From contig JAYMTA010000624.1 in assembly GCA_036897625.1 (NCBI GenBank), forward strand, positions 1 through 25,933: DNA of 25,933 nt. Reading direction: 5' to 3'. The DNA comes from Pelargonium cotyledonis. Taxonomy: Eukaryota; Streptophyta; Magnoliopsida; Geraniales; Geraniaceae. Each line of letters starts with the position of its first letter. Position 1 is the first letter of the stretch. The notes below the pieces were generated by a model. It was not told the origin of the DNA and ran no database searches. It saw only the letters and a program-made list of their open reading frames with translations. Positions 11,065 to 19,905 of the stretch are shown here, piece by piece. A program made the translations under genes and the position numbers.

Positions 11065-11149
11065 GGTAAAATCGTCTTTTGACATTTTTTTAACGATGGA
11101 CGTTATTGCGTGATAGAAAACAGAATAGTTGTGTGTTTACTCAAAGTAA

Positions 11150-11276
11150 TAATGTTTCTCACTTCAAAAGAAGCGTCACCCTAAACCCACCCCATACCGT
11201 CGGCAAAAGGCTCGAACCTTAGATCTCAGAGAAAATCCAAAGTGTTTTAACAACTTGGTCCAACATGTTTTGATCT
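11150..11276 (-). mobile_element. SINE-like remnant on the minus strand
   Basis: Read on the minus strand, an A-box-like TTGGACCAAGTTGTTAAAA (about 11273-11255) is followed some 40 bases later by a B box, AGGTTCGAGCC (about 11221-11211), and then by a GGGTGGGTTTAGGGTGACGC segment. This is the arrangement of a tRNA-derived SINE head. The borders and any target duplication are unclear. Diverged direct repeats (TAAAATCGTCTTTT...) lie at about 11067-11112 and 11291-11333 on either side. Confidence 0.45.
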
Positions 11277-11340
11277 TCCATTTTTCTTTTGTAAAATCGT
11301 CTTTTAACATATTTTCATCAATGGACAATATTGTTATAAT

Positions 11341-12170
11341 ATGAAATATAACTTTTTTCTACCCAAAAAAGCGATAATCAAATATAATTATTGCTATCTA
11401 GTATTCAGATTTTTAATTCTCTCCGTATATATTTTCTTCCCGTACATTTGTATTAAAGAGACGTATCAGTTTAACATTTTAGTTGAACCGATCATCCAAT
11501 ATTTTTATTTATATATTTCACATAATTCATACTAAAATATTCTTAACACAATGTAGTCAAGATTAGTAGACAAACAACTCAATTTTGCTTGATGGAGGCA
11601 CAAGATTAGCAGACAACCTTGTCAAGAAAAGCTGTTAAAAGAAACTAGAGCCTTTAGTTTTGTTGGTTTTAAAGAAAAGTATTTAAAATGATTAACTTAG
11701 ATCAAGCATGCTTGTATTGATCATTAGTACTAATTGCACTTCAATTTTTAATATTATTTCAAAATTCAATTGTGTTGATGAGATAGACGTTGGGTGCTTT
11801 TTATAATATACCTAAACATTGTCGTTATGTAGATGCAAATATATAAATAATAAGATTTTTAATTTTCATATTTCAAATTAGTTAGTTTGTGGGCTCTAAC
11901 ATTGCTTCAAGATATTAATCTTAAGCACGAGTTTATGTGAAGCAAAAAGTAGAGTTTATAGCGAAGAACAAAATCTCGAACATTGAGTTGATAGATTTAC
12001 ACTATTGATGATACACAATGATTTGGACCCGTTTCAAGAGTTTTCCTATAAATGCTTGACTACACTTGATTCACATTATTACTCTCACGTCTAGTTGAAA
12101 ACGTTGTTTTGATCTTCAATTACCGTTGGACGACATCAATAAATGGTTTGCATCAAACAACATTTGAATC
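11341..12170. other. AT-rich intergenic DNA, no gene seen
   Basis: Only short chance frames are present. A good TATA-like CCTATAAATGC lies near 12047-12057, followed about 30 bases later by a CA-start-like ACTTGATTCACATT. No protein-coding frame follows it, only the repeat array. Confidence 0.45.
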
Positions 12171-13378
12171 ATGAGTCATATTCTCATACAACATTGTACA
12201 CACAGTCTAAGTAGTTAATATCTTAGGATCTGCCTCTGAAACAAGAAATATGCTTCCAAGCTCCGATAGTTACAACATTTGATCAAACAAACACACATTT
12301 GGTCCAAAAGCTCATAACAAAATTGTCAATACCACCAAAACATCTTGAACATAACAAAGTTGCTCATGTCATGAGTTCTTGTTCCCTCCAAACCTGTCTT
12401 TCTTCCAAAACGAGACAGAAAGATAACATTTGGATCAAATCTTCGAGGTTTCTTGGTCGAATTCTCGAACCAAAACACATTTGATTCAATGTATAGACCC
12501 AAAGGGTATGTAAATATATATTCTAAAACCAAGAGCCAAACTACTACTTGGAAACATAAAATATAATCCCAAGAGCGACAACATTTGGATCAAATCTTGA
12601 GGTTTCTAGGACGATTTATCAACCCAAAACACAATTGATTCAAAGAACTATCTTCTCGTACAATATGGTACACAAACATTCTAAGCAGTTACTTAGAGAA
12701 CAAGAAACACAGTCCCAAGGGTGACAACATTTCGATCAAACCTCCTAGGTTTGTGGACAGATTTGATTCAAACAAGAAACATAGTCCCAAGAGTGACAAC
12801 ATTTCGATCAAGCCATTGAGGAATCTAGACACATTTGATTCAAGAAATATCTTTTCGTACAACAAGTTACACACTCACTCTAAGCAATTACTTAGAAACA
12901 AGAAACATAGCTCCAAGAGTGACAACATTTGACCAAATCTTTGAGGTTTGTTTGGTCGAATTCGCTACCAGCCAATGTATAGACCCAAAAGGCATGTATA
13001 TATAAACTATAAGAAGCAAGCTATCTTCTCGTACAAATTACAATATTCTACCCACTCCAAGTTGACAACATTTGATCAAATTTCCAAGGTTTCTTGATTG
13101 AATTCGCTAACCAAAACACATGACTCAAGAACCATCTTCTCATACATATGGTACACTCTCACTAAGCAACACTCTAAGCAATTACTTAGAAACCCATAAC
13201 GTAGCTCCAAGAGTGACAGCATTTGGATCAAGTCTAAGATGTTTCTTAGTCGAATTCGCCAACCATAACATACATATGATTCAAGAACAGTCATTACCAT
13301 CCAATGTGAAGACCCAAATGGTATGTAAATAACTAAATATAAACAATCTTGAACGTACCAAACTTGCTCTTGCACATG
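12170..13378. repeat. Array of about eight diverged ~150-bp tandem repeats
   Basis: The landmark GACAACATTTGGATCAAAT recurs, with changes, near 12271, 12423, 12577, 12723, 12795, 12921, 13064 and 13215, giving intervals of 72-154 bases (mostly 126-154). A full unit continues as GAGGTTTCTTGGTCGAATTCGC, ACACATTTGATTCAAGAAC, ATCTTCTCGTACAA, then the near-palindrome CTAAGCAATTACTTAG, then AACATAGTCCCAAGAGT. Three units carry an alternative tail, CCAATGTATAGACCCAAA..GGTATGTA. The array runs up to the stop codon of the ATL-type gene, so part of it probably forms that gene's 3' UTR on the minus strand. Both strands are broken by stops, so I do not call it coding. Confidence 0.8.
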
Positions 13379-14245
13379 TCATTGTTCAGCTTCAACACAA
13401 CTTGAGCTACAAGGACACACCACCCTCTTCTCCTTGCTCAAAAGCCTCTTCAATGACCTCAACCGCGTAGTCATCGGCGACTTCATCTCCTCCTCAGCTA
13501 CAACCCTCATTGCCGGAGAAGGCAATGCTGCTGACAAGTGGTTCTCGGGTATGTCGATCACCAACATCCCCTCCGGCCTTGAATTAGTACTAGCAGGCTC
13601 TTGAGTAGTTGTCGTCGTGGATTGCGAGGAATGACCCTCTTCCAAGCAAGCTCCCCTCGAGCTCACTTGAGTCTGGTTTCCCCAAAACAACACATTTGTG
13701 GGAAAATTCAGCGATTCACCTCCTGAATTTTCCCCCAAATCCTCAGCTACAGCTGCGGCTCCAACACAGCCGGAGCTGAGGACTACCGGATTCCGGCAGA
13801 GAGGGCAAGTGGAGTGTGATTGTAACCACATGTCAATGCACTCAACATGAAAGCTATGGTTGCATTTTGGAAGCAATCTAGCCTTCTCGCCCTGAGAGAG
13901 CTCCGAGAGACAAACAGCACACTCCAAACCCTCCTTGAAGTCCTCCGAATGGAAGATCAGAACCGGAAGCGATCGGAGGACGGCGGGATCGAGCCCCGTT
14001 CGAATGGCGGCAGCAGCCGGGTCTTGGCCGAAGATGAGGCGGCGGCGGCGAGGGTTCCGGGATTCGCGGGAAGGGACGGTGGAGTCCTCAATGCGCCACC
14101 AGAACCATTTGGCGTAGAGGTGCAGGAAGAGCACGAACACAACGACAAAAAACAGGACGATTATAGCCACCACCATAACTTTTCCGGTGAGGTCCGCGGT
14201 GGAATCGTTTAACTGTGGATTTACACCGTCGTCGGAGGTGTCCAT
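13379..14245 (-). CDS. ATL-family RING-H2 E3 ubiquitin ligase, membrane-anchored
   Basis: A single uninterrupted frame of 288 residues, without introns as usual for ATL genes. One membrane segment lies near the N-terminus (22-44), followed by a tryptophan-rich and basic stretch. The GLD motif ([12 protein letters not shown], 84-95) precedes the RING-H2 domain. Its zinc ligands are Cys109, Cys112, Cys128, His130, His133, Cys136, Cys147 and Cys150, with exact C-x2-C-x15-C-x-H-x2-H-x2-C-x10-C-x2-C spacing and the conserved Trp140. The tail (155-288) is low-complexity, with a basic patch ([16 protein letters not shown]) and a cysteine-rich end. Known for the family: ATLs are membrane E3 ligases that recruit an E2 through the RING, many induced by elicitors or stress. 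By recall it is closest to the ATL3/ATL60 group. The first ATG gives the expected ATL N-terminus. No defect is seen. Confidence 0.95.
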   Translation of the reverse strand: MDTSDDGVNPQLNDSTADLTGKVMVVAIIVLFFVVVFVLFLHLYAKWFWWRIEDSTVPSRESRNPRRRRLIFGQDPAAAAIRTGLDPAVLRSLPVLIFHSEDFKEGLECAVCLSELSQGEKARLLPKCNHSFHVECIDMWLQSHSTCPLCRNPVVLSSGCVGAAAVAEDLGENSGGESLNFPTNVLFWGNQTQVSSRGACLEEGHSSQSTTTTTQEPASTNSRPEGMLVIDIPENHLSAALPSPAMRVVAEEEMKSPMTTRLRSLKRLLSKEKRVVCPCSSSCVEAEQ

Positions 14246-14906
14246 CAGGATTTTCCGGCGAACCCAAGTGATAAAAATTCACTTTCACCAGAAATACACA
14301 AGAACCCAGCTGATATCAGACCCCAAAATCACCAAAAATCGTAGCTTTAATCAGCAACACAAAAAACCGAGCAAAACCCAGTTGAGAATCAGTCCGAAAT
14401 TACACTGAAACTGAGCTGAAGCCGAACTGGGTGCTTCTTAATTCCACCAAACCTCGGAGCTTTAATCAGCAACACAAGAAATCGAGCAAGACCCAGTTGA
14501 GAATCAGCTCAAAATCAGCTGAAACCGAAAGGAGTGTTGCTTATCTCTCACTATTAAACCCCAGAAACACCAAAACGCAGAGCTTTTATCAGCTATCCAA
14601 CAAAATAAGTAAGGCCCAGTTGAGAATCACCTGAAAATTCTGTTTTTGTTTTCTGGGTTGAATCACAAAACCCAGTTGAGCTTCAAATCAACAATGCAGG
14701 ATCGAGTGCTCGGAGTACGGATCAAATCAATCCGGTTATAAAAGGTTGAAGATTCAAGAGAAAGAGAGAAAATTTGGAGGTGTCGTTTTGATTCGGAAGT
14801 GGAAAAGAGAGTGAATCAGCAAAGAGTTGTTGATGATTGTGAGGTTGAAGAAGTCAAAAAATCCGAATGTGACGAAACAATGGCTTCAGAGTTCAATGCC
14901 TTCACA
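14246..14906 (-). promoter_or_regulatory. Probable 5' leader of the ATL-type gene, free of ATG on the gene strand
   Basis: Reading upstream from the start codon, no ATG occurs on the minus strand (no CAT on the plus strand) until 14905-14907, about 655 bases. That suggests a long transcribed and scanned leader. A minus-strand TATA-like TTTTATAACC lies near 14732-14741, which would place a start near 14700; a start near 14900 is also possible. A W-box-like TTTTTTGACTTC on the minus strand occurs near 14852-14863. Either start would include the repeats at 14300-14640. Confidence 0.5.
14300..14700. repeat. Three tandem ~119-bp repeats plus a fragment in the ATL leader
   Basis: The landmark AGCTTTAATCAGCAACACAA begins at 14343, 14458 and 14581 (periods 115 and 123). 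It is followed each time by CGAGCAA(A/G)ACCCAGTTGAGAATCA or a close variant, and the pieces ACCCCA..AAATCACCAAAA occur before it. A further CCCAGTTGAGCTTCAAATCA fragment lies at about 14671. The copies are diverged and none carries an ATG on the minus strand. Confidence 0.8.
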
Positions 14907-15410
14907 TTACACCAACCTCTCTCCGTTCCGTTTCAACTATCTTTCTTTCCTTTTTGACTCCTCTTATGTTGTGTGGCCTAATCTTGATTAGACTTCAATT
15001 TACTAATATACCATTTTTTGTTTATTTTAAAAATATATATTATTAGTTTGTGGTACTTTTTTGAATTTTTTTGGTTATTTTTGTAAATAATATTATAATT
15101 ATAGATTTTTTCATTGACCACATTGACGATAAATTTAGTAATAAAGACTAAATCATGAAAATGTAGGACATGTTGGGTATTTTTAAATTATAATTATTAC
15201 GTTCGTTTAATTTTTTCATGAGAGCATAGTTAGAATTAAAAAAATATTATCTTTTGAAATAACACATCTACCATAGTATTTCAATTCTTTAGAATTTGGA
15301 TTCATTTAACTCTTGGGAAAGACGGTTTAATTATTTTAATTAAGTTAAAAACTACATTAAACGAACGTCACATAACTCGTTGAGATAACGGCTATCGCAG
15401 GGTCATTTGC
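14907..15410. other. AT-rich intergenic DNA, no gene seen
   Basis: The likely upstream promoter of the minus-strand ATL gene lies at its left edge. A plus-strand W-box-like TTTTTGACTCC occurs near 14951. The remainder is AT-rich with only chance frames. Confidence 0.45.
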
Positions 15411-15765
15411 GAGGTCAACTCGGAGGTGGTGCTGCGTTTTGTGAGAGGGTCAGCGGGCGGGACTGTTCTTGAGGGTATTATCGGGAACATATGTGATTTG
15501 CTTGACTAGGATTAGGAAGTCACCATGAAGCATGTATACCTTGAGGGTAACAAAGTGGTTGATTGCCTCACTAGTTTTGGGATGTGGCTGTGGTAATGGA
15601 CTTTGTTTGCTCAAGGAAGCTTTAGGGGAAGCTGCAGAGATGCTTGAAGAAGACTCCATGGGGGTTTTCTGTTTGAGAATGTTCCCTGCTAAGAAGGAGA
15701 GAGCTGCCAACTATCATTAGCTGTTTTTAATCTCCTTTGTACCAAAAATAAAAGACTAAATCGTT
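15411..15765 (+). pseudogene. Decayed LINE-type RNase H (RVT_3) fragment
   Basis: From 15411 one frame reads EVNSEVVLRFV, then a GIIGNICDLL stretch, then HVYLEGNKVVDCLTSFG. This matches the plant LINE RNase H pattern in which a central acidic residue precedes a conserved H-V-Y-R-E-G-N-K-V-A-D-x-L-A block near the C-terminus. The frame is interrupted by two stops about 15 codons before the HVY block and ends near 15593. The last part (to about 15765) may be the element's 3' tail. No reverse transcriptase is visible upstream, so this is a 5'-truncated old copy. A remnant of a domesticated RNase H-like gene is the alternative. Confidence 0.55.
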
Positions 15766-17080
15766 GCTAGTTTTGATCACCAGAAAAATTCATATCATTT
15801 ACGACAATTCATTACAGTTTTGTGGTGTTTTGTAACGAAGTGTGCGTTAACTTATGTACCCACAAGATAATTACCTATTCTTAATGGAAAAAAATCAATA
15901 AAGAATTCATACCATAAAATTAATTTTGGAAGGAGAACATATTTTTCCTCGAAATTACCTCTCTTTTGTCACACATCTTCACATGAGTTACATTCATGGC
16001 AATTTGTCAATAGTCTATTTAATTAAGAAAACAAATCCTCATAGACTTTAGATGATCTTGATTATTGAGTGATGAAACTTGACCAAGTAGTGGGTCAACC
16101 ACAACAACATTTTGGTTCATTTGGTGCCACTAAGTGGAAACACAACCACCCAACTGGACATGGGTTGCTATGGCCAATGAATAGCTAATTCCTCGAATTT
16201 TGTTGAATTTCAAGACCATTTTGCCATCTTCTTTGCCTAATTAATAGTGCTTACATCACCAACATGGTCATTCAAAAAAGTATAATTCAATTTGTTATTT
16301 AATAATTGTATTATTTTATACTTTTCTTGTTGGTGTTGTTGTATAGCTAGATAAAAGCGTTTTTAAATTAATTAATTTTATCTTTATAATCAAACGATCT
16401 TATACATCGATTTAGCGTATTTGGAAAAAAAAAAGATGAATTTAATGCCAATTTCAATGCTTTTTTGTTTGTTTGTTTGTTTTTTTTATTATTTATGTGA
16501 ACCAATACAGATTGCAATAATAAAAATAATGTGAGAATAACTACTTCATTGGGTTTTTTTTAAAGAAAAATCATATTTCTAGTGTTATTTTGACTCGATT
16601 GAGAATTTTAAGTTTGATAACAATACGAAGTGAAAAAATAAGAAGATCAAATGTGGGTTATAAAGTAATTAGATGAATTTTAATGGCTTAGAAAAGCAAA
16701 GAACTATAAAAAAAGTGGGGTCACGAACCAACATTTGCACATGGTTATGCTCAATAATCAAATCTCAAGAAAATTTACCCTTCAAAATTAGAAAATCCCC
16801 AAAAAGTTGCTAACTACTTCCCTGTTTCTAAGAGTGTAGGGTCCAAAATAATTGCAAGCAATTATCTTTATTAATTTAATAATATTGTTTCATATAGTTC
16901 TAAAATCTAACTAGCTAGCTTGCTAGAGAAAATATGTTCAATAAAGTCAAAATCTACTACACAACGGTTAAATAATTTAAATTTTGATTCTTCTTGAATC
17001 TTGACACAGACTATAAATCATGTTTTCTATTAATGTCTTCCTTAATCTTTTTGTGATAAGTGGGTAAATTTACAAACGTC
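15766..17080. other. AT-rich intergenic DNA, no gene seen
   Basis: Neither strand offers a coding frame of note. Small T- and A-runs and GTTT repeats (about 16469-16488) are present. I found no element ends, RNA gene or motif cluster. Confidence 0.5.
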
Positions 17081-17820
17081 ACGACCTAACATGGTTGACA
17101 CAACACAATGTAAATAATATAATATCACTAATTTAACGAATTTAACATAAATATATTAACTAATGTACAATTTTTTTGAAAATAATGAAGCTAATTAGAG
17201 ATTTTTTGGGGTTAATTTAGTATTAAAACCACTAAGTATGTGTGTCACAACACGATTAATTAATTGTGCATGCGCTTTTCTGAGACTCAACACGAATACG
17301 ATACGATCATTAATCGTGTTCATATCTTGTTTGTTGTTGAGGCACGATTGTCAACTCTAAATATGAATGTTCATCCTAAGAATAAGTGGGACCAAACCGA
17401 TTTTTAAACTCTAAATATGGACTAGTTTTTTTCTTAAGGATATAGTTTTTAACTGATAAACAGGTCCCAATTGAACTGTTCCAACCCATTCAAAGTATTT
17501 CCCAAAATAGTTATTGTCCAGTGATTTGAGTATGGTTCAAGATAATCATAGTTATTTAAATCCAAACTCGCAAACACACTAAATTTGATATGTAATTTAC
17601 AGGTTTGAGATGGGTAAAATAGACCCGATCAACTTTCGAGTTAAAGACAAACAAACCCATGCAAAACCCTAAACTCGACTCAATACCGCAACTACACTTT
17701 TGTGGATCAAGTTCCAAGTAAAGTCTTTCCAACCCGAAACTAAAAATCATACCACAAAATCCGAATTACCAACTCTAACTCAGTACATGCTCTAAAAGTA
17801 AGTTGAGAAACAGAACACCA
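17081..17820. repeat. Patchwork of dispersed-repeat fragments
   Basis: About 17080-17360 is rich in CACGA words, including AACACGATTAATTAATTG, ACACGAATACGATACGATCATTAATCGTGTTC and GGCACGATTGTCAACTC. These resemble a non-coding repeat type common in eudicot genomes. About 17600-17780 contains GACCCGATCAACTTTCGAG, AAACCCTAAACTCGACTCAA and a terminal ACCAACTCTAAC, similar to segments near 805-900, 6795-6930 and 21220-21300. Borders and class are not resolved. Confidence 0.35.
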
Positions 17821-18216
17821 CTGAGTTTATGGGCCTGGGCCTGAAGCAGAAATAGAAATAGATCACCATTGAGCCCACAGAAGGATTGGGCCTGGGCCTG
17901 CAGCCTAAAAAAAATAAAAATAAAAAATATCAAAAGCCACTGGAAGCGATATGGGTGACCAGAAAAATCAGTGACAACTGGTTGTGTGGCTCTCACTTTG
18001 GCTTCCAAGTTTCAAGCACAATCTTCTTCTTCTTCTTCCTCCTAATCTTATGTTCCTAAGCTAGCTTTGTGCTCTGCAGATTGAACTGTGAGTTCTGGGG
18101 TTTTCATTTTGTGTCTGGTTTTTTCTTTCCTTTACTTCTTGGGCACAAACAAGTGTTACACAAGTCAGTGTGGTGCTGAATGAGCTAGGTTTGAATTTTT
18201 GGCTGAATGAGCTTCC
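17821..18216 (+). promoter_or_regulatory. Promoter and leader of the NUMOD3 gene, with site II motifs
   Basis: TGGGCC occurs at 17830, 17836, 17887 and 17893, and AGCCCA (TGGGCT reversed) at about 17872. Clusters of TGGGCC/T are site II elements, bound by TCP factors and typical of promoters of growth, ribosomal and organelle-biogenesis genes. Transcription probably starts near 18000. The leader holds a TCT run (about 18021-18038) and three upstream ATGs: a 4-codon frame at 18050, ATGAGCTAG at 18180, and one at 18207 that overlaps the coding start out of frame. Some of these may be spliced out. Confidence 0.5.
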
Positions 18217-19905
18217 ATGCCTTTGTTAGGTAAAACCCTTTTCTCCTTTAATTTTCTCAGTTGTGGGTTTTGTTTATTTTCCTTTTTAGATTGCTTTTTT
18301 AGGTTGTAACTGCCTTGAAGCTATAAGCTATTCAGTTCAAGACTGTAACTTTTTTTTTTGCTGTTCCTTTAAGTGTTTATTAAATATATTGAAAATGGAG
18401 AATTTGGTTATTGAGAAGTATTTTCCTTTAACTTGTATTGAGTATGAGATGTGTATTTTTGAAAATTCCAATTTGGCTGAATGAATGAGCTTCCATGCCT
18501 ATGTTAGGTAAAACCCTTTTCTCTTTTTCTGTTTCTCAGGTCTGGGTTCTGTTTATTTCCCTTTCTAGGTTGCTTTTTTGAGTTGCAATTGCCTTGAAGC
18601 TATAAGCTATTCAGTTCAATGCTGTAACTTTTTGTTATCCCTTTATGTGTCTGTTGAATATATTGATAATGATTTGGTCTAACTTGTATTGATATGAGGT
18701 GTTTAATTTTCTATTTTGACCCAATGAGCTCCTGTACCTTTGTTTGGTACAATCCCGTTTCTCCTTTTCTATTTCTCATTTATGGGTTCTGTTTATTTTC
18801 CTTTGTAGATTGCTTTTTTCTAGTTGAAATTGCTAATTATGTCTCCCTGAGAAGCTTCAAGCTATTCAGTTCAAGACTGTAACCTTATGTTCTCCCTTCA
18901 TTTGTCTGTTGCCTATATTGAAAATGGAGAGTCTGTATACTGGAGAGCATTTGACTTGTATATAGTATGTGCTGTGTATTTTTCAAATTTTCAATTTGAG
19001 CTCCCATACATTTGTTAGGTTGAAAGTTAAAACCCTTTTCTCTGTTTCTCATTTATGGGTTCTCTTTCTTTTTCTCTGTAGATTGCTTTTTGAGTTGCAA
19101 TTGCCTAATTTTGCCACTTTGAGTGTTGCTAAGCAATTTCAGTTCAAGAATCAAGACTTCAGCTTTTAGTTCTCCCTTCATATAGTTGCTGAATCTATTG
19201 GAAGTGGAGAATTTGGTTATTGGGGCGCATTTTTCTCTAACTTGTATCAAGTGTGAGCTGTGTATTTTCAGTTTTACAAATACTGTTGTATGAGGCTCAA
19301 ACCCTTTTCTCTTTTTCTGCTTCTCATCTTTGGTTTCTCTTTATTTTCCTTTTTAGATTGCTTTTTGGGTTGTAATTGCCTAATTTTGTCACTCTGATAT
19401 GCTTTTAACAATTTCAGTTCAAGACTGAAACCTTTTGTTGTCCCCTCATATATCTGTTGAAAATGGAAAATTTGGATATTAGAGAGCATTTTGCTCTGAC
19501 TTGTATAGAGTATAAGTTGTGTATTTTTCAAAATTTCAAAACTTCAATTTTGGCCCAATGAATTGAACTCCCATACATTTGTGAGGTTTTTCCTTTTCTG
19601 TTTCTCATTTCTGGGTTCTCATTCTTTCTTTCGTAGATTGCTTTTTAAGTTGCAATTGCCTAATTTTGCCATTTTGAGCGTGCCTGAGCTTTTAGTATAC
19701 TCTTATTGGGTAGCATTTGCTCTAACTTGTATCAAGTGTGAGCTGTGTATTTCAGTTTTACAAATTTTGCTGTATGAGGCTAAAACTCTTTTCTCCTTTT
19801 CTGTTTCTCATATTTGGGTTCTCTTTATTTTCCTTTGTAAATTGCTTTTTTGGGTTGCAATTGTCTAATTTTATTAATCTGAAATGCCTTTAGCAGTTCA
19901 ATTTC
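18195..19905 (+). repeat. Tandem array of about seven units built from exon 1 and the start of intron 1
   Basis: The landmark (C)CTTTNTAGATTGCTTTTTNNGTTGCAATTGCC recurs near 18290, 18569, 18809, 19082, 19357, 19637 and 19841 (intervals 279, 240, 273, 275, 280, 204). Each unit also holds AACCCTTTTCTC, a TTTCTCATTTATGGGTTCT-like stretch, TTCAGTTCAAGACTG, and in several copies an ACTTGTAT..AGTGTGAG segment. Unit 1 contains the coding exon ATGCCTTTGTTAG|GTAAAA. Unit 2 keeps an intact equivalent, ATGCCTATGTTAG|GTAAAA at 18496-18514. Later copies have lost the ATG or the donor. Confidence 0.9.

Noticed and set aside
13076-13375. A 99-codon minus-strand frame and similar ones across 12326-12874
   Set aside because: These are frames within the tandem repeat array. 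Repeated words such as LIQMLSLL come from the DNA period, and stops break every unit at different places.
12170-13378. A CRISPR array
   Set aside because: The units are about 150 bases long, diverged, and lack the short identical repeats with unique spacers. The genome is that of a plant.
13847-14212. A 121-codon plus-strand frame
   Set aside because: It is the antisense shadow of the RING-H2 gene, whose zinc-ligand pattern is unmistakable on the other strand.
3426-14245. A functional E2-E3 ubiquitin gene cluster (UBC34-like plus ATL-like)
   Set aside because: The genes are about 7 kb apart, on opposite strands, and separated by an unrelated gene and several repeats. Plants carry dozens of each family, so the proximity is probably chance.
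14700-14760. A plus-strand TATA box (GGTTATAAAAGG near 14732)
   Set aside because: No plus-strand coding region follows it. It is more likely chance, or part of the minus-strand ATL promoter or leader.
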